Below, piece by piece: positions 11,150-20,727 of a DNA stretch of 64,000 nucleotides. The notes under the pieces were generated by a model. The model saw nothing but the letters and a program-made list of their open reading frames with translations. It had not been told where the DNA came from and searched no databases. Every line of letters starts with the position of its first letter. Within the stretch, counting starts at the first letter, position 1. The translations under genes were made by a program, and so were the position numbers. Origin of the DNA: Miscanthus floridulus (Eukaryota > Streptophyta > Magnoliopsida > Poales > Poaceae); NCBI RefSeq assembly GCF_019320115.1, contig NC_089584.1, positions 56,478,852 to 56,542,851 on the forward strand, read 5' to 3'.

Positions 11150-11378
11150 CTTCCCCAGCAACGTCCTAGAAATGCTTGTTAGCATTTCTTAGTGTCACCG
11201 CTAAGAATGGGGTTAGAATCCATCCCCAGCAATGGCCCCAGAAATATTGATTAGCAAATTTGAGCATCATTACTAGGTTTGTATCACTAGTAACGGTGTC
11301 AGAAGTGCCTTGTTGGTATTATTTAGCAACAGTCACTAGTGATCAGCAATGTCACTAAGTAATAGCCCTGATAGTTCC
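11150..11378 (-). repeat. Tandem PBS-like repeats in the leader of element A
   Basis: Four imperfect units of roughly 55-75 bp follow one another (starting near 11154, 11220, 11290 and 11350). Each has a core like ccccagcaacggccccagaaat followed by a ttgttag/ttgttgg/ttaaca block, which on the minus strand resembles an LTR end plus a tRNA-Asp type PBS. Because of this repetition the exact PBS and LTR start of element A cannot be fixed. Confidence 0.55.
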
Positions 11379-12823
11379 TTAACAATTTTAGATATTTATC
11401 TGCAAGCGCACGGAGCTATCATTGTAGCATTTTACCCGAAAGTATTCAGCGTATCGTTATTTATATTTTCCCAAAGGAAGGCATTTGATTAAGAGTCTTG
11501 TATGGATATGAACTTGAACAATAATGCTTGCAAGTACACCAATGTTTATAATAGGGGTAAAAATAGTGATTTCAAGATACTGGACACACACTTGGCATTC
11601 CTCAAAGGATAAAGTGATGAGCAAGAATAAAAGAATAATCCTAACTCGAGGAGGCATTGGTCTACTATAGTCATACAAATATTAGGTAATGATCATACAA
11701 ATTACATAATTAGTATTAGGGCTAAGTTTGAAGCAGGTTGGGAGGCCACCGACTACTGGTCTGCCAGCAACCTCATGCGACAATTTAGACTCCTACACCC
11801 TAGTCGAACATGGGGGATTGTAAGGAATAGAAAGGGCAGTCACCACCTACCGCCTACCCCTTAACCATGGAAAGGGACAATACATTCACCTATCTCTCCA
11901 TACCCAATCACCACTGCTTGCATATATAGAAACTACCCAAATCGCCCTTGAATCCCTAACCCTATGGATCGATAGGTAAAGGACTTGGGCACACCTAATG
12001 GCATGATGAACCGCCACCTCAACTTAGCTCTAATTCCAATTATATAGTTATATGAGTGTTTAAGCATAAAGTTAAGTGTGCTACTCTCATGACACACAAA
12101 CTATAGACTAGTTATATATCAAGATCATAACACAATAACTATACTCTAGTTTATGAGTATGACTATAATTGTAATATGAGAGTATAACTTTGGAAGAACT
12201 CATATCTCTATTCATACCCAAAGGTCTATTCTTCCAAGGAGCCAAGCTCTCCAAGGTAGCTTTGCCTTGCTCTAAAACTACTACTAAAAAGGAAAAGCTA
12301 CAAGAGTGAGTGAGGTGTGAGAGGTAATGCTCAAGTTAGTGTGTTGTAGAGGGGGGTACCCCTCTATTTATACAAGGAGCAGTGGTGGTGCTTCGGCTAT
12401 TCTTGGCGTGAAACCCCAGGCTGCATCGCCTCAGCATGGAGGCATGGCACGACCTATCGAAGGGGTGGCTGAGTAGCGCTAGTAGGGGGTCAGCCTGCCC
12501 CATGACCGTGCCCCCTTGCACCACTGCCTTCACTGTGGCAGGCTTTAGGTTAGGACCTGGATTGCCTCCCCGTGGTGCTTTGCCCGGTTTGAGTTGAGTT
12601 GATGGGCGTCTCCCTTGTTGCTTTGCAGTAAATCAGCGTCGAAAAAGCACCTTTCGGTGAAATCTTCCACGTATTTGTGTTTGTGACCTACAAAATAATG
12701 TTCTCCAAATACATGTGGAACTTGGTTAATAGTAAATGCATATGTGTTTTAAGATTGCCAATTTCTCCTCTTTTTGCACCTTAGTTGGTAGTCAGATTTT
12801 ATCGTTAAAGACCGCCAACAGTG
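11369..12823 (-). repeat. Element A 5' LTR
   Basis: The right end is clear: it terminates GACCGCCAACA at 12823. The left end is ambiguous: TG at 11369 fits alignment with the element C LTR (shared ttatctgcaagcgcacgg block), while TGTTGG at 11311 gives a 6-bp inverted match to CCAACA. A minus-strand TATA box lies at 12365-12372. The sequence is a distant relative of the B LTR (shared cctcagcatggaggcatg block near 12433). Sequence after 12823 belongs to element B. Confidence 0.7.
12365..12372 (-). promoter_or_regulatory. TATA box in element A LTR
   Basis: The minus strand reads TATAAATA upstream of a GGTACC-containing GC-rich start region, in the same layout as the TATA boxes of elements B and C. 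Confidence 0.55.
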
Positions 12824-13120
12824 GCCACCGCCTTTTGTTGATGGGCTCCTTGCTGGACCTGGACTGCGTCCCCACGGTGCCTTTGGTCTAGAGTTCAAGT
12901 TTGGATGGGCCACTTTATGTTTCTTTGGCCTAGATACGCATTCTGCTTTTCCTAATTGAGAATTTTGTCATGTGTTTCATAGTTGTGTCCTGCAAAACAT
13001 GCTTGTACCAAAACTTCTAGAAAGTGTGAGTTAAAATTCCTAATTCTATGTTTTGGTGGTCACATTTGTTTATTTTATTTAAATGTTGGTGGTATGATTA
13101 TGAGTTAAGCACTACCATCA
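12824..13120 (-). repeat. Element B 3' LTR fragment (last 297 bp)
   Basis: Begins gtggccaccgccttttg directly after the end of the element A LTR and ends ACTACCATCA. It aligns with 21683-21932 of the B 5' LTR (shared tggccaccrcctttkgt and ggtgcctttrgtc blocks) and extends past the point where that copy is cut. Confidence 0.8.
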
Positions 13121-13137
13121 AGCTCTCCCACACTTAG
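13121..13137 (-). other. Element B polypurine tract
   Basis: The minus strand reads ctaagtgtgggagagct next to the LTR, matching the tract of element C in sequence and position. Confidence 0.75.
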
Positions 13138-14547
13138 TCCTTTACTCAGGTGTCGAGTAAAGTTTAAGGACTAAGCGGGTTCATCTCCTTGATTTGAAAT
13201 CTACATATAGGTTATTCCAAGCTTCACCATAAATTTGTGAACATCCAAGTGTCTACCAAAATATCTTGAGTAATTGGAAAGTGGAACAAGTAGATTCAAA
13301 TCCTTTACTCAACTCATGTTTAGAAACTTGGGTTTTTGTATTGTTTTGAAAATAAAGATAGCTTATGTTCCTTGAGTGACTCTCTCGAGTCACTCAAATT
13401 TGTTTGTGGTTCCTCACCAAGGCATATTTTGGTGGTTTGCCTTCTTTGAATCATCCTACTTCTAAGGTTTATATGGAGCGCAGGTTGGGATGAAGTTTGT
13501 GGCACACTTACCTTGTATATGTTATAAGGTCAAATGCCAAATCTTCTAGAGAGAAGCGTCATACTCTTAGATCATAATAGTGCACGTTTGTGGAAATATG
13601 GTGGAATTTATACTCCTTTTTTTGGTATGATCTTTGCTCCTAGCTTTTATTTTTGAGACATGGCTAGCTACATATATTTTTATGAGCCTTTATTGTGCTC
13701 ATCATTTTTTTGGAGACCTTCATGTGTGTCATCTTTTTTTCAATACTTTGCATAGCCCTTCAGTCACTTTTACTATGCTATAGAAATCATATCTTTATAA
13801 CATGGAGCATTTAGCATATCCCCAGTGTAGGAATAGCTGCTATATATGGCGTGTATGTGAGTTTTGATCTTGGGAGCATGAAGAATCTCTCAACAGTGAT
13901 CACAGGACTTAGGCAAAACTCAACACAAGATAAGTTGCATATGTGGAAGGTTCATGAATATGTATGTCTTTAGTGGGACGTTTAACTCTCACTCAAGGAA
14001 CATGCTATTTGCATTTTGAATTTCAAGGAGTAAATCCCAAGTACTTTACACAAGTGAGCAAATTTCATATCATCCTACTATATCTCAAATCCCAATTACT
14101 TAGATAAAGAGGGGTCCCTAATCTGAGTGCCCACAAATCTTAGGAATTTTAGCAAGGAATAAGCAGTATACAAACTATTAATCATAAGAATATATGGAGA
14201 TGGAGCATCACTTTTTTATTTTAATTTGTTTGAATTTCAGTTTTAAAAATCTTATCATTAAAATAGAATGAGAGAGAATTGCATAGACCATCATTTTTGT
14301 GTGTGTTGTTTATCTGTGCAAATTGAAGGTGACTATGGCGTCTCCCCCACACTTGTACCTATCTTTATTTTATATTTGACAACAAAAAGAGTCCAAAAGA
14401 CAAGTGTAAACAAATAATTCTAGAAGAAACATTTATTCAGTTATCAAAATGAGAGGCACATTACATGATTGAAGAAAAATGATCAGAATGAAAGAACTAA
14501 GTAAAGTAAAACCTGCTTCTAACTATTGCAGGTAGTGATGAATTTAG
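13138..14547 (-). other. Element B 3' untranslated region, including long direct repeat copy 2
   Basis: AT-rich non-coding DNA. Positions 13382-14368 are the second copy of the 987-bp block found at 1-987. The remaining 14369-14547 runs into the end of the extra ORF and contains polyadenylation-like AATAAA (minus strand, near 14430). No gene seen. Confidence 0.7.
13382..14368. repeat. Long direct repeat, copy 2 (matches 1-987)
   Basis: Same orientation as copy 1, with about a dozen single-base or one-base-indel differences over 987 bp by eye. It lies wholly inside the 3' untranslated region of element B. Confidence 0.9.
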
Positions 14548-15317
14548 TCAAGAGCAGTGCTCTACCCTTGTAGCTCTTGCCACCTTGGCTAGCCTATGCC
14601 CAAAGTTGAAGATGTAGATGTTCAATTGGTGCTCAAGGCCTATAATCTTAACCTTGCTATCATCTACCTAGCCCTTAAGCAATCTAACATCCTTGTGTAG
14701 GGATGTGATCTTGTTCTTTAGCGAGGTGATTTCAGGATCTTGGGGAGGTAAAGGCTCTTCAGTCCTCCTTAAAGATAGCGCATGATTTTAAGGTTGGGGG
14801 CTTATTGGCCCTCTTAAACCTAAGGGGTTTAGGTGATGAACCATTTGTCTCCTTTGAGATAGATTTTTGAACGGGGATTGCTGGCCCTTTCCCTTTCCCT
14901 AGGTTTGTGCATAAGACCCTTCCCACACCTACCATCGGGCTTTTGGATGCCCACTACAATGTAGCTACGACTATATATGGTGTTTCCCAAAGGCATTACA
15001 TGAACACTTTTTGTCACACTTTCAGGAATTTTTCTCTTGAAGCTGTCAGTCCCTGAAAGCTAACTTTGATAGGGGCGCCCACCTAGGCTAGGCACCATCT
15101 TGTGGCACCTTGGTCCTTGTTGTGGACTGCACACTCAGTACCTCCACTTGCCCTACTAAGGAGTGGAGGCATGATAGCAAGCAGGAGCCATCATGACAAC
15201 CCGTGCTTCTTCTCTCACAAAGGTGTTCTTGGGAACTAGGAAGCCAAGCTGTGGAATCTCTTCTAAATTGAAGGTGGAGTTCAAGCCAGTGTATAGAGCA
15301 AGTGGCTTGTCGGCCAT
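14548..15317 (-). pseudogene. Element B accessory ORF downstream of integrase (coiled-coil tail), broken
   Basis: An ATG at 15317 opens with MADKPLALYTGLNSTFNLEE. The same frame continues through PESVTKSVHVMPLGNTIY to KGDKWFIT near 14830, interrupted after about 51 codons by two adjacent TAG codons and then a TGA. After a frame change of one base a heptad-rich segment follows (LKNKITSLHKDVRLLKG ... VDDSKVKIIGLEHQL), ending at TGA 14548-14550. It looks like a globular N-part plus a coiled-coil C-part of roughly 250 residues. I recognise no family and see no signal peptide or membrane segment, so it does not resemble an envelope-like protein. Its place after integrase and its own TATA box suggest a separately transcribed accessory gene (inference). 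Confidence 0.5.
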
Positions 15318-15400
15318 GGCTCAACTAGGAGTGTTTAGGATCAAGGCTTTGTGAGGGGGAGAAGATTGCTTTGGTGTGGAAAGGGGGAGGCATAAGGTGC

Positions 15401-15408
15401 TTTATATA
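15401..15408 (-). promoter_or_regulatory. Internal TATA box upstream of the element B accessory ORF
   Basis: The minus strand reads TATATAAA in the context cgcctatataaagcacc, 84 bp upstream of the ATG at 15317. That leaves room for a start site about 30 bp downstream and a short leader. The intervening leader is purine/pyrimidine rich and has no upstream ATG that I can see. Confidence 0.5.
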
Positions 15409-15920
15409 GGCGTAGCTACTATGTGATGTATTGATAGTTCCGTGCCAAACCCTAGAGGATCACAATGCACTCTATCATGAGAGGTTATCCCTACGGATAG
15501 GGCTCGAGAGGAGCTAGGAGGGGGTTGACTGACCCTAAGGGTCGCCCGCCCCCTGAGGACTGCTACCCTGACCGGGGCTCCTTATAGAAGTTCTCTCATG
15601 CATTAATATCTAAATCCCACGGTGCTTCATTTTTGTCATCAAACTTTTAAACATATTTGGCAATTTTCTGTGTTATTTACTCAAAGAATACATGGGCAAG
15701 GTGTTATTTTCACATAGTCTATGATTGTGAATGATAAATATTTGTGAGTAACATTATTTAAATGCAAGAATATGTTAGTAACATCTAAATTTTCATAGAT
15801 TTGCAATGAATTTGTTAAAAGAGATTAAATTTATTTCATTAATTTCTTGATTAATATCATGAGAAGATTCTAGGGAAAATTTTCAATCTTTGACAATTAA
15901 CTTTAAAAGTGTTACCGTCA
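15409..15920 (-). other. Spacer between integrase end and accessory promoter in element B
   Basis: About 510 bp with no coding content. The part nearest the TATA box (15500-15600) is GC-rich, contains the palindrome gaccctaagggtc and resembles in composition the region downstream of the LTR TATA boxes; the part nearer integrase is AT-rich. It may be the upstream promoter region of the accessory ORF. Confidence 0.4.
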
Positions 15921-17180
15921 TTGTCCTTGTATAGTGATTCGCGCCATGAGTTGATGAGTTCACAATGGTGAACAGTCCTTCCCATTTGCTATGTAACTTA
16001 CCCTTACCAAAGAGCTTGACTCTAGACTTGAAAAGTAAGACTTTGTCCCCCTCCTTGAATTCTTTTTGTTGGATTCAGGTGGTCGTGCCATCTCTTGGTC
16101 CTTTCTTTGTAGAGTCTGGCACTGTGGCATGCTTTCCCATGCCATTCTTCTAGCTTAGAAATTTGTTTTTGCTAGTTATTGCCGGCTAGCTTTACATCCA
16201 TGTTTTAGTTCATGATTGCCCAATAAGCTCGACGTTCAAGCTCGACTGGTAATTGGTAGTTTTTTTGTAGACAAGCTAGAGCGAAGACATGACTATGGGG
16301 TTTTTATAAGCTGTCCTGTATGCCCAAAGTGCATCAAGAAGCTTGTTCTTCCATCCTTTCCCCAAGTTATTGATCGTCTTCTACATAATATTTTTGATTT
16401 GTTTGTTCGAAGTTTCTGCTTGGCCACTGGTTTGAGGGTGGTACGGTGTGGTGACATTGTGCTTGGGCCCAAGCTCCCTTAGGAAAGCTTTGAAGGTCCT
16501 ATCGATGAACTGAGACCCTCCATCACTTATGACCATTCTTGGTGTTCATAAGTGGGGGAAGATCACTTCATGGAACATTCTTCTTGCATTCTTGGCAGCG
16601 GTAGCTCTGCATGGCAATGCTTCCACCCACTTTGACACATAATCAATGGCAATGAGGATGCACTCATAGTCTTGGGATTTTTGGAACTGGCCCCATGAAG
16701 TCAGTGCACCATACATCAAATATTTCTATTTGAAGATTGTAGTGGGGGGCATTATATTGCGAGAGGTGATTCCTCCTTGTACTAGCACTTTGGACACCTT
16801 TGTATGAATTCCTTGGTGTCTTCGTACATCAGTTGGCCAGAAGAATCTGCACTACCAAATTTTGGCTTGAGTGCAGGAATGCTCCATAGTGGCCTCCGTA
16901 CGGAGCTACATGGCACTTTACAATGATTTGTATACCCTCCACCATGGGAATGCACCTTGTTACAAGCCATTAGAACATATCCTATAGAGATATCGGTTGG
17001 CCCAAAGATGTTGCTTTTAGATTGTAGCTTCTTCTTATTCTTGCCCTAGTGGTACATACCCTGAAATCATGAAATTCACAATGTTCGCATACCACTAGGT
17101 TTGAATCAGTCACCCTCAGTAGCATGTCATCACGAAGAAAGTCATTAATTGGAAGTTCCTGCATGTTAGTAACTTGCATA
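15921..17180 (-). pseudogene. Element B integrase, fragmented
   Basis: Reading leftward: an RNase H-integrase linker with MQELPINDFLRDDMLL (16982-17179); a zinc-domain end with EDTKEFIQRCPKCQ (about 16785-16830); core fragments scattered over frames between 16220 and 16780; and a C-terminal part with ARLYKERTKRWHDHLNP and a GxxTVH-type strand (15930-16140). The order matches Athila integrases. Many stops and indels break the core, so the D,D35E residues cannot be read in one frame. The enzyme would insert the cDNA into chromosomes. The accessory ORF follows downstream after a 600-bp spacer. Confidence 0.7.
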
Positions 17181-17570
17181 CACGATAGATGATTTGCAAC
17201 TGATATTCTCTACTCCCTTTTTATCTTTTATTTTTAAGTCAAATTCTTGAAGTAAGAGAATCCATCTTATTAGGTGTGGTTTTGCATCTTCCTTAGTGAG
17301 AAGGTATTTAAGTGCAGCATGATCGCTATAAACAATTACTTTTGCTCCCATTAAGTAAGATCTGAATTTGTCTATAGAAAAAACAACTGCAAGGAGTTCT
17401 TTTTTAGTGGTGGCATAATTAAGTTGTGCTCTTGTCAGTGTTTTGCTAGCATAGGCAATTGCATGATGCTTTTTACCTTTGGTTTGGCTGAGGACAGGCA
17501 CCAACAGCATAGTCACTACCATCACATATTATTTCAAAGGGCAGCAACCAATCAGGGTGGTTGGATGATT
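17166..17570 (-). pseudogene. Element B RNase H domain
   Basis: The minus-strand frame starting at 17525 contains [34 protein letters not shown] and [19 protein letters not shown], the ordered core motifs of Ty3/gypsy RNase H, including the conserved Glu and the Asp of the SDH motif. It follows the RT connection at 17529-17753 and precedes the linker to integrase. The first Asp-containing strand lies in a frame-shifted stretch just upstream. Function would be removal of RNA from the RNA-DNA hybrid. It cannot be expressed from this copy because upstream RT is broken. Confidence 0.85.
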
Positions 17571-18274
17571 AGTGCTGAGATGGGTGCTTTTCTTGAGTGT
17601 ATGAAAAGCATTTAAGCACTCATTAGTGAACTCAAAGGGTACATCCTTAGCTAGCAGGTTTGTTAATGGTCTAGAGATTTGCGAAAAGTCTTTAATGAAA
17701 CGTCGATAAAAACCTACATGTCCCAAAAAGCTGTGGATTCCTTTTATGTTCACAAGGGGTGGTAGCTATTCTATAACTTCAATTTTAGCCATTTCAACCT
17801 CAATCCCCATCTCAGACACTAAGTGTCCAAGAATGATGCCCTCTCAGACCATGAAATGACATTTTCCCAATTAAGCACAAATTGTTTTTCCTAACATCGT
17901 TGTAAGACTTTGTCTAAGTTCTCTAGATAGTGGTCAAAGGTTTTTCCATAAACTAAAAAATCATACATGAAAACCTCCATAATTTCTTCTATCATGTCTA
18001 AGAAAATTGGCATCATGCACTTTTGGAAAGAGGCCGGATGCATTACATAGCCCAAAAGACATTCGCCTATATGCATATGTTCCGTATGGGCATGTGAAAG
18101 TGGTCTTGCTTTGATCGTCAGGGTGGATAGGGATTTGATGATATCCTGAATACCCATTGAGAAAACAACAGAATGAATGCTTTGCCAACTGCTCTAACAT
18201 TTCATCAATGAAGGGTAGTGGGAAGCGGTCTTTCTTTGTGGCCGCATTGAGTTTTTGGTAGTCTATACACATTC
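17529..18274 (-). pseudogene. Element B reverse transcriptase, downstream part
   Basis: From the Cassandra insertion at 18275 the frame reads CIDYQKLNAATKKDRFPLPF and GYSGYHQIPIHPDDQSKTTF (fingers and palm). It changes frame near 18040, continues with the polymerase motif VFMYDFLVYGKTFDH (about 17920-17970), then changes frame again before the connection FLGHVGFYRRFIKDFS (17529-17753). Athila RTs normally have FMDD here; this copy has FMYD, so the first catalytic aspartate is replaced by tyrosine. With two frameshifts and the Cassandra insertion it is inactive. The N-terminal part of RT lies at 19656-19950. Confidence 0.85.
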
Positions 18275-18391
18275 TATAACGTCCCGCCTCTACGAGGCCA
18301 GGCCCGCTTACATCTGATAGCTTTTCTAGGACATAGACTGCCCTCACAGACCCACACAAGTCTTTTCTGTGCACTTTGTCCTCACTCATGC

Positions 18392-18480
18392 GCACCTGGG
18401 AAGGACTTCTTGGTTGGTCACCCATCCTAAAATTGCTCTAGACCAAGCACACTTAACCTTAGAGTTCTTTAGAGATGGGC
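18392..18480 (-). other. 5S rRNA-derived segment in the first Cas1 LTR
   Basis: The minus strand contains ggttaagtgtgcttgg, ttaggatgggtgacc and aagtccttcccagg in the order found in the 3' two thirds of plant 5S rRNA genes, including the region of the internal RNA polymerase III promoter. Equivalent segments lie in the LTRs at 18884-19164 and 19369-19650. It is not counted as a 5S gene because the 5' third is missing. Confidence 0.85.
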
Positions 18481-18555
18481 TTCCAGAAAAGAAGTTGCAA
18501 CTTGTTGGTATGAGTATCCTATTAATCCTGTTAAGCACTGGGCTGGGATGTTACA

Positions 18556-18570
18556 TCCTCACCCCCTTAA
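18556..18570 (-). other. Cas1 polypurine tract
   Basis: The minus strand reads ttaagggggtgagga directly before the LTR. A copy is at 19165-19179, and the same tract is seen in Cas2 at 62885-62899. Confidence 0.75.
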
Positions 18571-18743
18571 GAGACCGACGTCCTTGTCGGACAATCCCAA
18601 GCTAGGAATGTCCCCTCTTGGCCACATCCGTGTGTCTAGTGCCAGCGCATGTGCCATGCTGTGTGACCACTCTAGGACCACTCCAGCCATGCGCACCATG
18701 CCTATGCAACTACGACACACGCGCCTATGAAACTGCGAGAGTC

Positions 18744-18756
18744 GGCTCTGATACCA
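18744..18756 (-). other. Cas1 primer-binding site (initiator tRNA-Met)
   Basis: The minus strand reads TGGTATCAGAGCC, an exact match to the complement of the plant initiator tRNA-Met 3' end, 3 bp inside the LTR. The duplicate copy is at 19353-19365. Confidence 0.85.
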
Positions 18757-19655
18757 TTCTGTAACGTCCCGCCTCTATAAGGCCGGGCCCACTTACATCT
18801 GATAGCTTTTCTAGGACATAGACTACCCTCATAGACCCACACAAGTCTTTTCTACGCACTTTGTCGGTAGTCTATACACATTCTATAACGTCCCGCCTCT
18901 ATGAGGCCAGGCCCGCTTACATCTGATAGCTTTTCTAGGACATAGACTGCCCTCACAGACCCACAAAAGTCTTTTCTGCGCACTTTGTCCTCACTCATGC
19001 GCACCCGGGAAGGACTTGTTGGTCGGTCACCCATCCTAAAATTGCTCTAGACCAAGCACACTTAACCTTAGAGTTCTTTAGAGATGGGCTTCTAGAAAAG
19101 AAGTTGCAACTTGTTGGTATGAGTATCCTATTAATCCTGTTAAGCACTGGGCTAGGATGTTACATCCTCACCCCCTTAAGAGACCGACGTCCTTGTCTGT
19201 CAATCCCAAGCTAGGAACGTCCCCTCTTGGCCACATCCGTGTGTCTAGTGCCAGCGCATGTGCCATGCTATGTGACCACTCTAGGACCACTCCAGCCATG
19301 CGCACCATGCCTATGCAACTACGACACACGCACCTATGAAACCGTGAGAGTCGGCTCTGATACCATTCTGTAACGTCCCGCCTCTATAAGGCCGGGCCCA
19401 CTTACATCTGATAGCTTTTCTAGGACATAGACTACCCTCATAGACCCACACAAGTCTTTTCTACGCACTTTGTCCTCACTCATGCGCACCCAGGAAGGAC
19501 TTCCCGATTGGTCAACCATCCTAAAATTGCTCTAGACCAAGCACACTTAACCTTAGAGTTCTTTAGAGATGGGCTTCCGGAAAAAGAAGTTGCAACTTAT
19601 TGGTATGAGTATCCTATTAATCCTGTTAAGCCCTGGGCCAGGATGTTACACATTC

Positions 19656-20640
19656 TCCACCTTGTGATGGTTCATTGTGGGATCAATTCATTCCTATTGT
19701 TTTCTATGACCGTCATGCTCCCTTTCTTGGGCACCACTTGGATGGGGCCAACCCAATCGCTATGTGGTACAGGATAGATAATCCAGCGTGAAGAAGTTGT
19801 AGGACTTCCTTCTTCATGACTTCTTGTATCATGTTATTGAGCCTACGTTGGGGTTCACATGATGGTGTGCATGTAGGGTCAATTGGGATACAATGGGTGC
19901 AAAGCATTGGACTTATTCCCTTAAGATCTTAGAGTGAGTACCCAAAAACTAGCCTATGTTTTTCTAAGATAGCGATTTGTTTGGACATCTCCTCATCAGT
20001 AAGCTTGTCACTTATGATTATAGGAGCTTCTTTGTCGCCATTCAAGTAAGCATAATGTAGGCCAGTGGGTAGGGGTTTAAGTTCAACAGGGGGTCGTGCC
20101 ACTACTTCCTCTTGAGGAAGATCAATGGTTTTGCCTAGGTCATCCTCTTCTTCTATAAAGAGTTTGGCATTTTGTCTAAGGACAACTCAAGATATTTAAA
20201 TGGTGAGACCAACATGATGTTCTTGGGTGGTTCATGGTAGGGAAGAGTGTCTACCACCAAGTTTTTAGTTCGAGTGATAGGGACAATCCATGAAGAGTTT
20301 TTCTAAAAGATGACCTATCATGATGACAAAATCCTAGATTTCAAAGACATGAAAGTCAAGGGATAACCCTGACATCTTCGAGGTGAATAAATGTGTCGTG
20401 GAGAATTCCAAGTCCTTTTAGGCTAGATCTTGGACTAATCCTAAGGGACTTTAATCCTAGATTTCATAATCAAACCCCAAGAAGGTTTGTTCCTAAACCA
20501 TGGCTATGAAGCCAGGACAGAGTTCATAACTAGAAGATGTGATAGGCTTTGATGATTTTGGTGGTTCAACAAACTCACCCATAGGAGCAGAAAGGTTATA
20601 GATAGTTGCTTGCTCCATTTGGAGAAAGAATAAAAGAAAA
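19656..20640 (-). pseudogene. Element B gag leader, protease remnants and RT N-terminus
   Basis: An ATG near 20617 opens with MEQATIYNLSAPMGEF and EPPKSSKPITSSSYEL, the same type of start as element C gag. After about 45 codons it runs into stops, and instead of a capsid the next recognisable blocks are protease-RT linker segments such as LKPLPTGLHYAYLNGDKEAP and EMSKQIAILEKHRLVF (about 19950-20100), then the RT N-terminus with IPIDPTCTPSCEPQRRLNN and EVMKKEVLQLLHAG (19713-19907). Most of gag, including any zinc knuckle and the protease active site, is gone, probably by an internal deletion. The region continues into RT at 18274 across the Cassandra insertion. Confidence 0.65.
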
Positions 20641-20700
20641 GAAAGGTAAAATAAAAGATACATAGGCGAACTAGGTTCAGGAGACTAAAACGACAACCAG

Positions 20701-20719
20701 TTCCTCAACAACGGTGCCA
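20701..20719 (-). other. Element B primer-binding site (tRNA-Asp type)
   Basis: The minus strand reads TGGCACCGTTGTTGAGGAA, 8 bp inside the LTR. It matches the Athila-type site TGGCGCCGTTGCCGGGGA except at transition-type positions. Confidence 0.75.
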
Positions 20720-20727
20720 GAAATGTT

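Larger units (their letters stand above)
1..12823 (-). mobile_element. Element A: Athila-like, pol-less LTR retrotransposon (left end outside window)
   Basis: Minus-strand Ty3/gypsy element. Reading leftward from its 5' LTR (about 11369-12823) come a leader with PBS-like repeats, the gag N-terminus (10530-10905), the gag C-terminus with zinc knuckle (2708-3688), a protease block (2036-2711) and a 3' non-coding region (1-2035). Gag is interrupted at 3694-10524 by element C with a perfect target duplication. Only about 1 kb separates the protease from the 3' region shared with element B, so RT, RNase H and integrase are absent, making A a non-autonomous gag-protease element. Its 3' LTR must lie left of the window. 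The gag and linker motifs fit the Athila lineage; the outer boundary is unknown. Confidence 0.75.
18257..19474. repeat. 609-bp tandem duplication covering flank plus Cassandra
   Basis: Unit 1 is 18257-18865 and unit 2 is 18866-19474, both exactly 609 bp with about 15 differences by eye. Each unit starts with ggtagtctatacacattc, which is RT sequence of element B rather than Cassandra, so the duplication happened after insertion. Confidence 0.92.
18275..19650 (-). mobile_element. Cas1: Cassandra-type TRIM with 5S-derived LTRs, tandemly duplicated
   Basis: Inserted in element B RT with a perfect target duplication CATTC (18270-18274, 19651-19655). LTRs begin TGTAACGTCCC (TATAACGTCCC at the outer left) and end GATGTTACA; the 204-bp interior has no ORF. 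Organisation: LTR 18275-18555, interior 18556-18759, partial LTR 18760-18865, 18 bp of flanking element B sequence, LTR 18884-19164, interior 19165-19368, LTR 19369-19650. On the minus strand the LTRs carry recognisable 5S rRNA gene sequence, the defining trait of Cassandra elements. It is non-coding and would depend on proteins of other elements. Confidence 0.92.

Noticed and set aside
18392..18480. A 5S rRNA gene
   Set aside because: Only part of the 5S sequence is present, and it lies at the same place in LTRs flanked by a TRIM PBS and polypurine tract, so it belongs to Cassandra and not to a 5S array.
18744..18756. tRNA gene
   Set aside because: The matches to initiator tRNA-Met and tRNA-Asp are only primer-binding sites of 12-18 bases next to LTRs.
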